Positions 43,384 through 57,600 of a DNA stretch of 64,000 nucleotides are shown piece after piece. Made by a program: the position numbers and the translations under genes. How positions within the stretch are numbered: position 1 is the stretch's first letter; each line of letters starts with the position of its first letter. Below the pieces are notes generated by a model. The model was not told the DNA's origin, did no database searches, and saw only the letters and a program-made list of their open reading frames with translations. The DNA is from Spongospora subterranea f. sp. subterranea (taxonomy: Eukaryota; Endomyxa: Phytomyxea; Phytomyxea; Plasmodiophorida), in contig JAUGWO010000203.1 in assembly GCA_049724395.1 (NCBI GenBank), positions 1-64,000 of the forward strand, written 5' to 3'.

Positions 43384-46300
43384 AACCGACGATGTGGCCC
43401 TTGTCGTCGGAAACGTTGATGTCGCTGAGGCGATGAATCAACGCTGTCAGCTCTGACTGTTTGGACAGGGCTTCGCGTTGGGTGGCAATCGTTTTCTCCA
43501 GATCCGTTACCTACGAAGCACCCGGAAATGAGTTTCGCAAAACTCTACATATCGAAAACCGTTCCCAGACCTGTTTTTCTAATACCTGAACTGTTAATGA
43601 GAGGCGGCAGCGTTCCGACTCTGAATTTGATAACAACGAGGTTTTGGACGCGATCAACAGCAATTGCTCCTTGACACTGGCAATATGTTCAGAATAACGT
43701 TGGTGAAATTAAACATGAAGACAAAAAATATACAGTTCCTTCTCGGTTGAAAGGTCGTCGAGTGCAGCCGCCAACTGACGACTTTGGGTGGCGTTGAAGC
43801 CCCGTTCGTCCTTTAACGCGGCGGACAGAGCCGAAGACTCTTGTTCCAGGCGAAGATATGCGTCAATACATTTACATAACGACTCGTATAGACCGTTCAT
43901 CGCAGCACCGGATTCTGAAACCTCCTATTGTGAAGAGGTCAATTCTCGTCGACTTGTACCTTCGGGGGACGGCAAACAAAACACCTAGTTTATGTACCGC
44001 AGGAAACGTACCGTTCGAAGAGATGCGACGGCGTTGGATTTTTCTGACAATTCGCTGCGATAAGATCGGTGTAGTTCGGCAATTTGGGAAGACAGAGCTT
44101 GAATGTGGTCGGCACGCTCCACATGCAGATTACGACTGTCGTTGAGCTCGGTAGAGCAGATCGACAACTGACGTTAAATAAAGCATCGAATCAGCTCGTT
44201 CTGAGAGCAAATCCAGTTTTGAATTTTACTTTGGAGGTCAATTGCTGTATTTGGCGTTGGAAATGGCCACACTCAGCTTTCATCGTTTCTAAGTCCTGTT
44301 GCAGCCTATCCCTGTTTTCTGTCATTTCCTCCAGTTGCAAAGTTACCTGGAGGAAGAAAACAATAAAATGGCGCAAAGGAAGCAGCACATTATACCGTTT
44401 CAAACCTGATTCACCATATGAATATTGCAAGGGTTCATTTGTTGTTCTTGAAGACGCGCCTGGAGCTTGTCATTCTCCAGACGATGGTGCTCGATGGCAT
44501 CAGCCATTCGATTCTCCAACATTGAATACGAAACTCGACAGTCCGAGAGCGAAGTAAACAGCTCCGACTTGAGTCGATCGATTTCTTTCATACTGGGTGA
44601 CGGTGTTCAACCCTAAGCGACAGAGTGTAGACATTACGAACCTATTGCCGATTGTATCATTCTGTCGGGCATTTTTAGATTGCAATTCGTGGAGTTCTTT
44701 GTTTAGCGCCTTGACCTGACTTTCGTTGCTCAAGTTTTGAGTTTGAATCTTGCGGCAGAGTTCATCGTAGCTGTCCCCGGTTAACTGGCCTGCGGTCATG
44801 AGCGAGTATTGAATGACAGCAAGAACGATGGGACTGACCGACGGCGTTAAGGCAGGAACGAATTGTGTCAAAAGAATTTGAAGAAAAAATACAGTTTGCC
44901 ATAAATGCAGGAACATCATCGCAAATTTCCTGAAACACATTTGAAATTTTGTTGCTGAGCATTTAACAGTTACAAATGATCAATACAGAGATTCAACCTA
45001 AAAAAAGATCGTTGCTACAATAGGCTAGGTACCTGGACGTCGAAATTGAGAGCCCGATACAACGCCAGCAGCTCAAGGCGAGTGCAACTGTCAAATATTG
45101 GCAACGGTGTCGGCAACTTGTTACGCAGGCGAAGAGCGGTTGGCGAAGCGGCCTGAAAACAAAATGTCAGCTTCGCGAAGCAATGAGATGCGACGGAATA
45201 GACTCAAACCGGACCGTTGCCAGCCTGGTTAGGATTCTCAGGATCAGCGAATTTTGGTCGTCGGAGACAATAGATTCGTGATTCAGCAACAAAACCGTAT
45301 TGTCAACCAAAGCGTAGGACGTGGCCAACGATAGAGTGTCAACCAGATTCGACTATGACTAAATTTAGGGAGCAAAGAACGTGTGGGCGTTGAACGTGAA
45401 AAAATTGAGAAAAAAATACGATTGCTGAACTTAAACTTGAATAGTTCGGGAAACTGTAACCTGCAATAATTGGTAAAGAAGTTGGACGTAGAGGATGGTA
45501 TCAGTCCTTGAGAGGTCCAGAAAACATCGCGTCGTGTGTTCCGAATCAAATATAAGGGCGAAAATGTGGTCTGTTACGGGGCGGTACCCGATCGATACAA
45601 TGTGCCCGACCAGTCGCCAGATCGACGGGTCTTTGGAGTGGGATAATGCCGACGTACACCACGAAAAGATTTCGGGCGCCACAAATACTTTCGATATTAC
45701 GATTGTGCTGAACTTCAATGATTAAAATGTCTTTCTTGGCGATGAAAATTCAATTGTTCAAAGTAACGAAAGCAAAAAAAAACTTTGTATCATATCGTTG
45801 ACAAAACCTGATAAGAGTAGTGTTCGAACAGGCTTCATATGAATCATTTTGATTTAAAAAAAAACAGACTGGAAACTACGAATTTTTAACCTCGTTGTAA
45901 GATCGATTATAAGTTGGACAGCTCTGCTTCGGTTATGGTCGTTCTCAGCCGAGAAGAGTAGTCGAAACGATAAGCACATAATTTGGATGACATGCGTGTC
46001 GGTAAACACCTGAACCGTTGAGTGATTCTGTCAACAGAAGCTCATGTATTTGGATGCTAGTGACGTAACCTTACGCTCTTGTTCTGCATCCTTCATGAGT
46101 AGAGCGGTTAACGATGTCAGCGCCGAAAGGCGCACGTCGTTGCTGGGATGGTCGACGATCTCGCTAAAAAGACGATACAGAGCGGGCAATCGCGAATTGA
46201 TGTCCTTAGGGGCCGGAGACATTCCTGAGGCGGTCATCATCATAGGTCGCTGGTGATAATCTTAGAAATTGATACCTACTGGAGAGGGCGGCGAACAGCC

Positions 46301-48178
46301 GCAAATGAAGAGGGTTGATTTGGGCTGAATTCAAAGCAAGACTAAGACAAGAATAGAATCACCAATCGAATGTGGGCGCAATTAAGAGGCTGCTAACAGA
46401 TTGTCGGAAAGGTAGATGACAATTGCTGCTAGACAATGGGGAGAAATAGATATCGGATGGGAATGCGACGACGCCAATAGACAAAGGAGCTCTCCGAACT
46501 AAACAGATCTCAGAAGCATGAAGACTCACGAGCGTTAGGAAATGTTTACAGGACGTTGAACGTCGTGGAGATCATGTAAGTCGGGAAGTTGCGTCGCCAA
46601 ATGGTCGGCGACGGCGGTGTTCGCGCAAAGAGTCTCATACATTGTAGTGTGCGAGACAACTGATTTACAATAGTTAGAGAATCCAGAGTGGGAATTCATT
46701 AAAAGTGGGACAGAACCAATCGCACTCAGTAGCCGAGCACAAGTCTGGATGTGACCTGCCCGGAACTGCATTGAACTGCTCACGACCTCTACCAACGCGT
46801 GCACCAATTCGGAAACCGTCTTTTTAGACAGAGCCGAAATTGCCTGTAAACAACATCGTTTTTAGAACCACAGGAGAAAAATCATCGTCATTACCCGTAA
46901 TCAAAATATCAATGAGCTATGAAAGGCAAATTTGCAAATAAAACCACAAAAGCCCATTTCAGAGATAGATCTCGCATTTAATCGTGTCAACTGATACTGA
47001 GCCCATATTTCCAGGATAAATACATAAACTTTCAAGCATATAATTTTGCATACCGCTAACTGCAATGACAAATATGATAGAGATAGGACGCGTTACAATG
47101 AGATTCCAAGAAAAATGGTCAAAAACAGAATTTCGGAGTTGAATTGAAATAAACGCAGCAGGGTATAAATGGGAAGACATCAAACAAACCTGGATCGGGA
47201 TCCCATAAGTGTAATTGGAAACAACGTCGGTTACCAACTGAGGAGTCGGTAATGACGATCCGGTCTCGCTCTTGACCCAGGAGACCAGATCGGCCGCCTC
47301 CATTCCTGTCACACTAAGAATCTTGGGAGAAAATCGCCGCCGCCTTTTTGCCACTGCGGTCCACGCCTCATTGATCGGCAAGCGACCACCCCAAATCAAC
47401 CTTCCAATTTGAACGTAGATGGTTTGACATTCATAATTCGAGTACAATGCACCATGAACACAAAATACTTCAGTTCGGACTCTCTGCTACTGCCACGTGT
47501 TTACGTTGCGGTATAATCTTGATCTATTCGATATTATCAACAATGAATTACACTGGGAGGTAGTAACAACATGAATTAGGTATTAACTGTTGTATCATAG
47601 GATGTAACATATTGCGACCCTGCTGATTAACATGTAACGGTTAGTGCGTATAAACAGTTTTGTGACGAAAATTGATGGAAACAACATCATCGTCACAAAA
47701 CAATTCTGAGTTCTGATTGTGGTTCTTGATTTGGTCTTAAATGAACAGGAATCCGAACATCAGCATTTTTGGACAGATCGGAACTGCTGAAAAAATCAGG
47801 AAGGGACGTTTTGTGGGGCAATCACGCATGACGATGAGGGCAATTTCCGATCACAATACTGGAAGCATAATATGTTTTCGTGGCATTTGGCAAATCACAT
47901 CAACGTATATTCCATCTCGCAGGGAGCATCCTGCTAATAATATGGGTCAACGCAGGTGCGGCCATACCCGTGTCGTTTGGTTACAATGGTCTTGCCCAGC
48001 GACAATTTGGAATGTCATTACTGATTTGAACTGTAATTTCCATTGAGGCATCCCGTAGAGCGAGCTTGAGTAATACTGCGTTCGTCGGTTGTCTCGGCGT
48101 CGGACCAAGAATCCGCCGCAAGCGCGTCAGAATCAAATCTCTCGTCGCCGCTGTCAAATCGGTTTGATTCTGAGTCAA
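43384..48178 (-). CDS. Helical-repeat plus coiled-coil protein, CIP2A-like layout (tentative)
   Basis: The N-terminal half (about 48178-45050) shows helical, repeat-like stretches: AATRDLILTRLRRILG, SSMQFRAGHIQTCARLLSAI then GSVPLLMNSHSG, and SNDVRLSALTSLTALLMKDA. The C-terminal half (about 44760-43400) is coiled coil: SQVKALNKELHELQSKNARQ, EEMTENRDRLQQDLETMKAE and SALSAALKDERGFNATQSRQ. It ends SELTALIHRLSDINVSDDKG and stops at about 43384. Armadillo-like repeats followed by a coiled coil and a final (A/S)xIHxLS segment resemble CIP2A, an inhibitor of PP2A; this is a layout match, not a firm assignment. Many short introns are needed. The true start codon upstream of 48178 is not resolved. Confidence 0.65.
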
Positions 48179-48189
48179 CCCATTATTTT

Positions 48190-48754
48190 CATAGAAGAGT
48201 CAAAAGAGCCTCATGTCTGTAGCCACTATTCTGCATGGCTGTGATTGTGAAAAGTCCCGAACAAAAAACTCAGCTAACGTCCTGATATGCGGTATGGAAT
48301 GATTACACATTTGCAACCGAAACGTTATGTGAACGACATCACTACCGTCACCAATTACTGTTAATGGCTAAATCTCGCACCAAAAAATTGGAAGTCAAGG
48401 ACCCCTGCATAGAGAACCTTGGGTTTCCATTGAAATGCCAATTTTCTGGCATAACGGAATAGGAAATCGCTCATGAAACTATCCGAGCTCAAAATCGGCG
48501 TCAACAGACACGATAACGCACACGATACCACTCAGCAGCAACGTTTTATAGCTCTTCAATTCTCCATTATTTGTTTCAATTTACTTCAAGTTCGGCCAAA
48601 ACGATTTGTCCTTCTCCACTAAATCCCATGCATGTCGGGCACAGCGCAACGCGGTGCTCAGTCAGTGCACGCAGGTCACCCGTCTGTCGTTACGGTGTTG
48701 TTACACAAAGACGTGTTCAGAGAACAATTTGTTTTGTTTTCACCAAGTTGAGAG
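48190..48754. other. Divergent intergenic region, no gene recognised
   Basis: It lies between a minus-strand gene and a possible small plus-strand gene, and probably holds both promoters. No repeat or RNA gene is seen. Confidence 0.35.
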
Positions 48755-49504
48755 ATGACGGAGCTGGCCGGGAAGCAACGAGAACTGGCCCTGGTCGAGG
48801 CACTGACGGCCCAGCACACATGCCCTGCATCAGGAGCTGAAATCCATGCGTGACGCCATGGACACGGTCGCAGAACATACTAGACGTAAATATTGAACAT
48901 ATTCTTTGTTGGTTGAATGCTTCCAAGTCGTGGTTAGTTGAGACTGTATTGTCATTGATGGTGTTGGGTTTCCATAAAAATGTGGCTCTTGCATGTAGCT
49001 AATAGACCTTTAGGAATGGCTCAAGTGATGGAAAACTGGTCAAATGTGTTTGAGCTAATGGCGTCTCCCAAATCCGAGACGTTTATCAAATTCTAATATC
49101 AAATGACTAATATATATTTATACCACGATTGGCGCTTCTTTTGTTCCTTCTTTGGGTCATGTTGCACCTGGGCCGATTGTTTTTCATGCGAACACCGCTT
49201 TTGTTGTTCATCACTAGAAAGGAAAAAAAATAATGTAAGTAGGGTAATTTATGTTCTCATTTTTATATGCTTGGTGCTTCCGAATAGCTTCCGGTTTTAT
49301 AGTGCCGAACCATCCATTACCCATCCAGTATCGAGTCGATCTGGCATGTCCTGCAACGAGATGTACATGGCTGAGAAATTCGAAATGGTTACCATCCTGA
49401 ACGCCGTCATCTCGCACGTTCTCGATATCATTGACGAGGGCGCCGTCTTCAGTAGCGCATCGTCGTCGCCGTCGCTCAACGCCGAATACGCTATTTCTCC
49501 CTGA
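48755..49504 (+). CDS. Possible small two- or three-exon gene, unknown
   Basis: A start at 48755 gives MTELAGKQRELALVEALTAQ. A second stretch in the next frame reads LHQELKSMRDAMDTVAEHTR up to a donor-like GTAAATATT at about 48888. A third stretch near 49290-49504 reads MAEKFEMVTILNAVISHVLD, then an Ser-rich acidic end (SSASSSPSLNAEYAISP). The pieces look coding but join only with unproven splices. The first part could be a short coiled coil. No family is recognised. Confidence 0.35.
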
Positions 49505-49702
49505 GATCACAGCATGTAAATATCCCTTATGAGTGGCTTTCAAAGCTTCCAAAATGTCGCGGGTTTCCGAAAAGACTATGGAGTAGTAAAATTCCCCTGA
49601 ACTTCAACGCGGTTTTCTCAAATCAAGTCTATTTGGTTGGGAAAGCACCATCAATTGATCATTTGTTAGCGATGTGTCAAGAACAGTGTCGTCAACATGA
49701 TA

Positions 49703-51687
49703 TCAGATCTTAATCGAAATACGGACGTTGTCGTCATGCAGATGTACCTGCGACAGTAATGACACGCCCAGCATGACCGACATGAGCCCGACCGTGAACA
49801 TGGCGCTTTCGAATCTGGTGATGCCTGCGATTTCGTCAAAGAACACGATCCCCGTTCCTACCGAGGCCAAGAGCCACTGAAATGCACAAGCAAATATTCC
49901 GTTAATTACTATCTCTGCAACAGACTCACTTTTTTGCTGATGCTCGACCCTAGATAACACCGCAAAAAATTGAATGACATTAATTGAGCGTTTCCAACGA
50001 AATAGTCTGTAAAAAATTGTGGACAATTGTCTATTTCTTGGGTACTGACATGGGTTTGGAATATCGGAACGATGTAGGACGAATCGAATCGACTGAGACC
50101 TTGGTTGAGAAAATGCAGCTGACAGACGATGGTTACGCCAAGCGCGCCGATTATTGCATATGTCTGCCACAACATGAATATATCCGCCCGACCACTCGCC
50201 CAATTCATAATCAATTCTGAAGCGACATAAACGAATACCGAACGTCTTTAGTGGGACGCCACGAAGAGACACGGCAACGATGAACATTTCATACCCGCTG
50301 TGCACTTGGCGAAGAGTACGTTTTGGCTGCCTACCAATCCTGCCAGAGCTGGATATAGATACATGTGATATCTGAGCAACGATTCAATGATGGCCGAAGA
50401 CGATTTTAATTGAAAAAGCTGTCAACGTTCCAAGTGATTACGATGGCGTTTCACTCATATCATAACAGTTCAGACCCAGGACATTGCAGTTTATCTTGAA
50501 CTTCAATAGTGTGCTTTGTATCATGAAAAGCTCAAAATCAATTCAAGAATCATTGTGCAGTAAAACAACGTGAAAGTTGGAGTTTCGTGTTTTGAGGAAT
50601 TTAGCATCAAAGCGTTTGTCTTTCTGGCCTGTGGTTGGGATTGGATTCATTGAACAAGATTGGGGCGAACTGATCTCAGGGAATACATGTCAACATTTTG
50701 CTGATAACATTTACCTGACGATGGATAAGTAAGCGATGCGATCTTGTCGGGAGCCTATAGAGAATCTGAATTGACACATTATTGACTCAAGAAGACGATC
50801 ATAATCCACAAGAAACAAAAAAACCGTAATCATATCGGAAAATCGAATATCAGACGTGGCCCCAAAGTATATCGAGGAACTGTCAAAAGAACATTGTGAA
50901 TTTTCACAAGCAATTTATCTTCGAATACAAAATCTGGAGAATTACCTGTGGCCCCTATATGATCGGGTTGGGCTGCCAACCGCATCGACTCGAAGTGAAG
51001 AATCAGAACGAACATCCTGAAATCAGGGTTTGAGACGTTGACCGGCACGATGGCGCTATGACGGCGCGTACGTGGCAATAACGGTGCACATGCAGACAGC
51101 GAAGGCGATGAACAACGGCGTGGTGAATAGTGAGAATAGGGCGCTGATGGATAAGGTGTGATCCTCGTGCGACGCGAACAGGACGGAGATGACCGAGCCG
51201 AACGTGATGCAAACGGTGCCGAGCGATTCGCGCCGGCCGAGCGGCTCGCGAAGCAGAAGCGGGGCGAAGAACATGTTGGCCACAAGTGTGAGGGCGCCGA
51301 GCGGGGCGATCAAACTCTGGGGACCGAACCCTAAGGCGACAAAATCCAGGAGCGATGCGCCTGCGATCAGTGCCAGGCCCCAGAGCCAAAGCGGGTTCCG
51401 GTAGACCGCTGTGTCAGATCCAGGCAATGAATGGCATTTATGGGCCAACTTCTGAAAGTTAACGCCTAAACACGAGTTGAACCCAGAAAATATTCAGAAT
51501 TAGAAGACAAAATCAAGTTGAAAAACAGAAAAACATGGCAGAAAAATGAGAAAAAACTGAACGGAGAAGCCGAGCAAAAACAATGGGTAGACAGCACAGT
51601 TAATGGAAATGGAGTACCAAGATTGGAAATGATGGACGCTATGGTTGCCAGGATTACGCCAGCCATCCAACTGCGGCTTTGGACCAT
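49703..51687 (-). CDS. NIPA-type magnesium transporter
   Basis: NIPA proteins carry magnesium across membranes and have nine helices. Exons are 51618-51687, about 51060-51465, about 50950-51017, about 50295-50376, 50050-50216 and 49703-49876. Family landmarks are: MVQSRSWMAGVILATIASII, then SNLG joined to VNFQKLAHKC across a 152-bp intron; WLWGLALIAGASLLDFVALG; APLGALTLVANMFFAPLLLR then EPLGRRE; GLVGSQNVLFAKCTA joined to ELIMNW; and IVPIFQTH joined to WLLASVGTGIVFFDE. The third exon (MFVLILHFESMRLAAQPDHI) fits less well. The large intron at about 50377-50950 shows no other gene. The stop is at 49703-49705. Confidence 0.9.
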
Positions 51688-51889
51688 GGCGCTGGCGCTA
51701 ACTATAACCGGGAATGCGGGAACGCAAACAAACCGATAACGGCGGCAGTGCTGGAAGCCAACCGCACTGTGTGTGTGTTTGGCCAACTGTGATGGCAATC
51801 AGAATCCCTGTGCTATTTAATAGGATCCGACACGATTCTATTCCTGCACTGATAGCACGACAGAAATAAAGCGGCGGGTTGGAACACAA

Positions 51890-52334
51890 TTACCAATATC
51901 GACATAAATTCTCACAGTTCTCCGACCATCGACAAGAAACTCCTCTGTAGGATGCTGTCAAACAACGGTCTGTCAGTAGCTGGTGTAGTTTAGACATTGA
52001 ATGAAGAATGGGAAAAAACCCCCACTTCATTCGGTGAAGTTGTTTCATTGAAGCTTTCCTGATTTGGCTGCTCCAAAACACCACCAATCGTTCTTTGAAA
52101 ACGTCTTTGACTGAAATCGCCAGACGTTTGATGTTTGCCAAGGAAGTTCGCTTGCTCTGCGAATGTTTTCACCCTGTTTGCACTTATCACAAACGTGAAA
52201 CTCACTCGGTGCGACCGCAGGTGTAACTGGAAATAACAACAGTTGATATCTGCTGATGTTTTATTCACGCGCCTTGAATTTGCTCTGGAATCCTTCTTAC
52301 CAGGAATACAATCTTGTTTGCAGTTCAATGGCAT
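51890..52334 (-). other. Open frames of unknown nature
   Basis: Two overlapping minus-strand frames look partly protein-like: SFTFVISANRVKTFAEQANF, then KHQTSGDFSQRRFQRTIGGV, and in the other frame IKRLAISVKDVFKERLVVFW. No family motif, signal or repeat is seen. It sits between the NIPA and the protease genes, so it may be a short gene or decayed element. Confidence 0.25.
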
Positions 52335-52704
52335 CCTCCGACCCGTCTCCTGTATATCTTCACGTGTACCACCTTACGCCCACCAGGGGTTGGGAACATG
52401 ATACAGCAACTCGGCGACACAAAATCCGTTCGCGAATATACATCAACCAGTGATATCGAAGAAAGTTCAAGAAGTTCAACAACATTTTTCAAAAAAAAAA
52501 GTTCGCCACAATCGATAAACCCCGGGCGGAGCACGACACTTTTGCGCATGGCTCTGTGGCTGGTTCTATATTTATCCGGCGTTGAGAGTGGGGGTCACCA
52601 CAATGACAGTACCGTTCAAAATACAGAAACGTGTGTGCGCAGCCCGATACTCTGGACTGATCAACTGCCTGTTCGAGTTTCATTCACGATTAACGGGTGT
52701 CAAG

Positions 52705-54329
52705 ATGTGGTCGTTGACGGCCTTCATGGCTCTCGTCGTGATCGGCGGCCTAGGTACTTGCCTGGGCTTCGTCAAGGTTCCTGTCAAAGTCGAACGGCCT
52801 ACGCATTTACACACTCTGAAGCATTTGCCGTTTCTGGCCAGGCTGAATTCATCTGTGTCTATCCCACTTTCAGATAAAGGCAATGTATGATACACATCAT
52901 TGTTGGTTTGGGGATTTGTGATAATCGCACTTTAGGTTCAGTATTATGGCCAGATCGAGATCGGCACACCCCCACAAAAATTTCAAGTTTTGTTTGATAC
53001 AGGAAGTTCCAATTTCTGGTATTGCATTGTTATAAGATATTCCCCAATAGAATGTTCAGTTCCTTATTCAGGGTTCCTGGAGTGGACTGCAAGTTATGCA
53101 ATGGAAAGTCTCTGTATGATTCATCAATATCGACCAGCTATGAAAAAGATGGAACAGAGTTTACGATCCAGTATCTCAAAGGCTCGTAAGTTGTCAACCG
53201 ATTTTGTTGATGGTTTGCCTGAGCAAATTTCCAGGGCTAAAGGCGAGCTGGTAAAAGATGTTATTGATTTATCAGGAGCCAAGCTTGATCCCGTCAAGTT
53301 CGGGGTCATCACGAGTGGAACGGAATTTTCGAGTTCATATTTCGACGGGATCGTCGGGATGGGCCTTGGCCTTGATACAGCTAATCAAAAGCCGCTGTTC
53401 GTGCAGGCCTGTGATCAAGGTGTGTTCAAGGACCAGGTATTCGCATTTTATCTGCAGAGTAAATCTGGATCCTGCACTGGAGAATTAGTTCTTGGTGGCA
53501 TCGATCCCAATCATTTTGTAGGCGATATAGGTAACTTCCATTACCAATTTGTAGTTGTGTATTTGCAACTGATTTTGGCTTATAGTCTACGCCCCACTAT
53601 CGGATCCAACGAATGGGTTCTGGAATATTGAAGTCGAAAATATTGGTTTTAAAAAACTTGTCGTATCGACAGATTTTCCGGTCATTATTGATTCCGGCAC
53701 CAGCCTGTGCGTGATGTTCGATGCAGTAATCAAATATAATTGCTGACGTTTGGTTCAGGATTGGTATTCCCGACTCGTATGTGCAACATCTAAGTAAGAT
53801 TTTCGACATTGTTCCCGCGGACGACGTGGGGGTTGTAGCTGTGCTGTGTCAGGACATGAAAACACTACCTAAATTCCAAATGAGCGTCAGTCCTGCTTTA
53901 TTGCATCAATATGACAATGTTTTGATTTATCTGGTATTTAGATGTCTGGGATTACGCTGGATTTAGATCCTGAAGATTATGTAATTTTCCGTGAAGGGAA
54001 CGTTTGCTATCTTGGAATGTTTCCACTTCCACCTGGTATAAATTTCTGGTAAGCTCCGTATTATTTCATGTCGGATCTCCGGATAACTGGTTTCTAGGCT
54101 TATTGGCGATGTTTGGAATCGAAAATACTACACGATTTACGATGTTGGCAGAAAACGCGTGGGATTCGCATCCATGTCGACGCCATTGCCCAATCAGTCT
54201 GCATTCGCCATTACTCTTGTGAGCATTGTCGTAGCAGCGGTTGTAACAACGCTGGGACTCGCCTATTACGTATACGCGTCTTGCTTCCGTCGCCAGCAGG
54301 TCACAAGCGGATACGTCCGCATGCAGTAA
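52705..54329 (+). CDS. Membrane-anchored pepsin-like aspartic protease
   Basis: This is an A1-family aspartic endopeptidase. A signal peptide starts at 52705 (MWSLTAFMALVVIGGLGT). Both catalytic motifs are present: LFDTGSSNFW (about 52995) and VIIDSGTSLCVM (about 53680). Between them lie QYYGQIEIGTPPQKFQ, YFDGIVGMGLGLDTANQKPL and FAFYLQSKSGSCTGELVLGG, typical of the family. The end has WFLGLLA and GDVWNRKYYTIYDVGRKRVG across an intron, then a C-terminal helix (FAITLVSIVVAAVVTTLGLA) and a short tail (QVTSGYVRMQ), stop 54327-54329. The C-terminal helix anchors it with the catalytic part outside or in a vesicle lumen, as in beta-secretase-like or yapsin-like enzymes. Six or more short introns are needed. 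Confidence 0.92.
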
Positions 54330-54693
54330 ATATCCATAATATACAAAGACGATGAGTGGCATTTGTCATTCACATCGGCACGTATACTCTGCATTGTTTC
54401 TTCGATGGTCGTCCATAACGTTTCTCAAGCGCATCACTGCTGAAATGTTTGGTAGCGGACAACGCGCATGATAACACTATCATTACATTGACTATCTCGG
54501 AGATTAGGCTTGAAGCCCTATACATAAAAGTTGTCACTCCAGTTATCCATCCAAACCCTGAACATGTTTCCGTTATTTTTCAAGCTGCATATTTTTTGGA
54601 CCGATAAGATTTGTGCCACCTCTAGTATGACACTATTTGAACAGGGTTGAAGGACTTTTTCAAGAAATTTTCTTCTTTGGCATATACATGTTT

Positions 54694-57600
54694 TTATGAT
54701 CGCAATATTCTTCGATCGAATTGTGCATCTCGCCTTGGAGACCATTCTCGGCATGCTAACTCAAATGATGACTGACCCAGCAGCCGTGAGCACGCCACAC
54801 TTAACGTTCTGCAAGCAGTAGCACCGTTGCCTTCCTGCAACACCTCAGTGATCAAAGGTATCCTTCCGGCAACGAGAGCGGCTAGTTGCTGCTGCGTCGA
54901 TTTGGTTGATTGAGCTGCTTGATGGCCACGCGTTCTGACAAAGCACGAAGACAGCACTGCGGCAACGCTACGGCACATGAGTTGATTGTCTTCATAAGAA
55001 TCTTCTTCGATTATTGGTAATGGCATGCACTCAATAACGGCTTCCACAAGTTGACTGTGCGATATAATCGGCATGGCTAACCTCCATGATTGGACTGTTA
55101 GTAAGCATTGAGCAATACATAGACAAGACGATCTCCTGGTAGATGAGACAACGCTGGAATACACCACAAACAGTTATATAAGTAGTTTCAAATGATCTTA
55201 CAAACTCATACCTTTGTACAGCGCAATACAGCCCCGATATGAGATCAGATGTCAAATATGCGTTTAATTGCTCAGCGGCCATAACTCGAGCGAACTGGCG
55301 TAGCAAGTCTGCCGCGCTTTGTTGAACAGTTGTTTCCGCAGACCAGCACAGAGCAGAACCCAAGAATGGAAGAAAATACAGAACTTGCTCCAGAAACTAT
55401 CATATCGTCATTAGCATTTTACGTTTCGGTATAATAATCAACCAACCTGCGCTTGATGCAGATAAATAATGTCTCTAACAACCCAAAGAGATACCCGGGC
55501 GCACGCCGGAGGCAGTAGGCGAATATCATTACCATCATGGCGAGACATTTCTGAAATTCGGCCATCCCTGTTTTTGGACATCATCAGGTTGATCATCCGA
55601 AGAACGTTTTGCGAGCGTAATTTTTCCGTGTCATGAGAGCCAAGGACGTTAGCAATGGTGGACCATGAATCAAGTAATTGGATAAACAGGCTTTGAGCCC
55701 ACATGTTAGACAGAGCGATTGCAGTAGGAATCTTTTCTATTGTGTCCGATAATTGCGCAATAAACGAAAACCCAAGAGATCGCAAGTCGGTTCGTGTAGC
55801 ATCGGTTGCGCCTTTCGCCCTGATCCACAGCTCTGTGAGGCCAACGATGCAACGAAGCGTCGTATCCAATTTGCGGGGTATGGCAGTATCAACACTTTCT
55901 CCATCATCCAAATTCGGCAGACTTTCTTGCAATATTCTGAGAAAAGTGGCGTCAACAAACAGAAAGCAAGGCAAAGTGATTAGAAATTACCTGTCTAAAA
56001 CAATATGCCGAACAAAACTGAAAACAGAGAGTAAAGCGGACCCGATTTCCAATGCAGTGATACCAGTAGGGCAAGAGTTTGCAATCTCGATTGCAACGCT
56101 CACTGCTGCTGATTGAAAGTCGTTATTGTCCACAACAGCAGCAGACGTTGTTCTTCGAGATGTCGAGAAGTCGCACCCGACTACGCAAGGTGCGTTGAAG
56201 ATCGAAGAACCCTCAAACTCGAAGTCAACGGAGCAACTCTCAATAAGCAACTTATGAAATATTGGCCCGAGAATCGGAAGATAAGAAACCAAAGCCTGGC
56301 TCTCAATCAATTCAAGACAAATTCCCACCAGATCAATAATTAAATGCATCAATCTCATATCTTGCGCGGTAGTGTTATCAAGATAGGGTGCTTTTTCTGA
56401 GGTAAGAGAATGCTGGAGAAGAGAGCAAATGTCAAGCAAGACTTTGTTAGCATCCTCCTTGCCAACAACTGCCCTTAGAATGGAAACAGCCAAGAAACCT
56501 GAATGGGGGCGCTGTGACAGCCTTGCAATACCTTGGCGGCACAATCTCCTGCCTGAACAAACAGCGATCTTTTATCACTTGACTCGCCACGCCATTGAAC
56601 GCATCGCAGAAGAACATCAAGCATTCCAGAGATACTATCTTCGGTGTCCACCGATCCGTATTTGTTCAAACGGTGCATGGTGGCGGATGATAGGAGCTGC
56701 AGATGCGAATCGATTTGAGAAACCTCGCCGTCAATTATGTACCTGCAACCGATGTTAACAGAGCAATAACTTCAGCCAGATGTTGCTGACCTTGCAGCGT
56801 TTAGCACATGCACCAGCGATAACGATGGAGCCGGGTCATTTTCGAGACGCTTACATACATTGTCAATAGATTCTAAGCAGGTCACTGCTGATATCCATGC
56901 TAGCCGGCGCTTATAGATCCTGCTGGCGGCCTGAGTTGCAAAAATAACAGTTTCCTCATGCTGCATCCAAACTTCCTTTGATTCGGACCTGGGAGATAAT
57001 CCAGCGATGGCATATGGAGCATACTGGGAAACAATTTCAAAATCTTCGTCACTCACAGACTTCGAATCCGCAATCATTCCAAGCAATAACATTGCGATGC
57101 TCCTTCGTCTCCAGTTCAAGTCATCTGGTGTCACTCTATCCCGCTCATGTCGGACATACCGTTCTAGCTGATCGAGTACCGCCATTGTAAGCTCCCGTGG
57201 TTGACGATCGACACAAGCCGACAAGCATCGTGTTGCGTGATAGAAAATATTAGACTCTGCGACTGGCGATGGGCATGCAGCCATAAGATCAAGCAAGATC
57301 GGGTACAATTGATGACAGAACTGATCCATGCTTGGAATTTCTGAGGTTTGGTTATCAATGGGTTGGCTGATTTCTTGGAAGGTTGTCGACATAGAATCAG
57401 TAGAAATCGGTTCAGGAGAAGAATCACGTGAATGCTCAGGCAAATGAGAGTAATCTTCATGTAGCTGCACCTCCGTCGGTGATACCCAAGGGAGAGACAA
57501 ACGATCCGCACAGTATGAAAGAACCGCCTTCACAAACTCTGATTATTTTGGTTAGCGGCCATACACACATATGTAAAAGCGAATAGTCACCGGGGTTCCG

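Noticed and set aside
52325-52700. Minus-strand and early plus-strand frames upstream of the aspartic protease
   Set aside because: The signal peptide and conserved pro-region begin at 52705; upstream text shows no family signal and frames shift.
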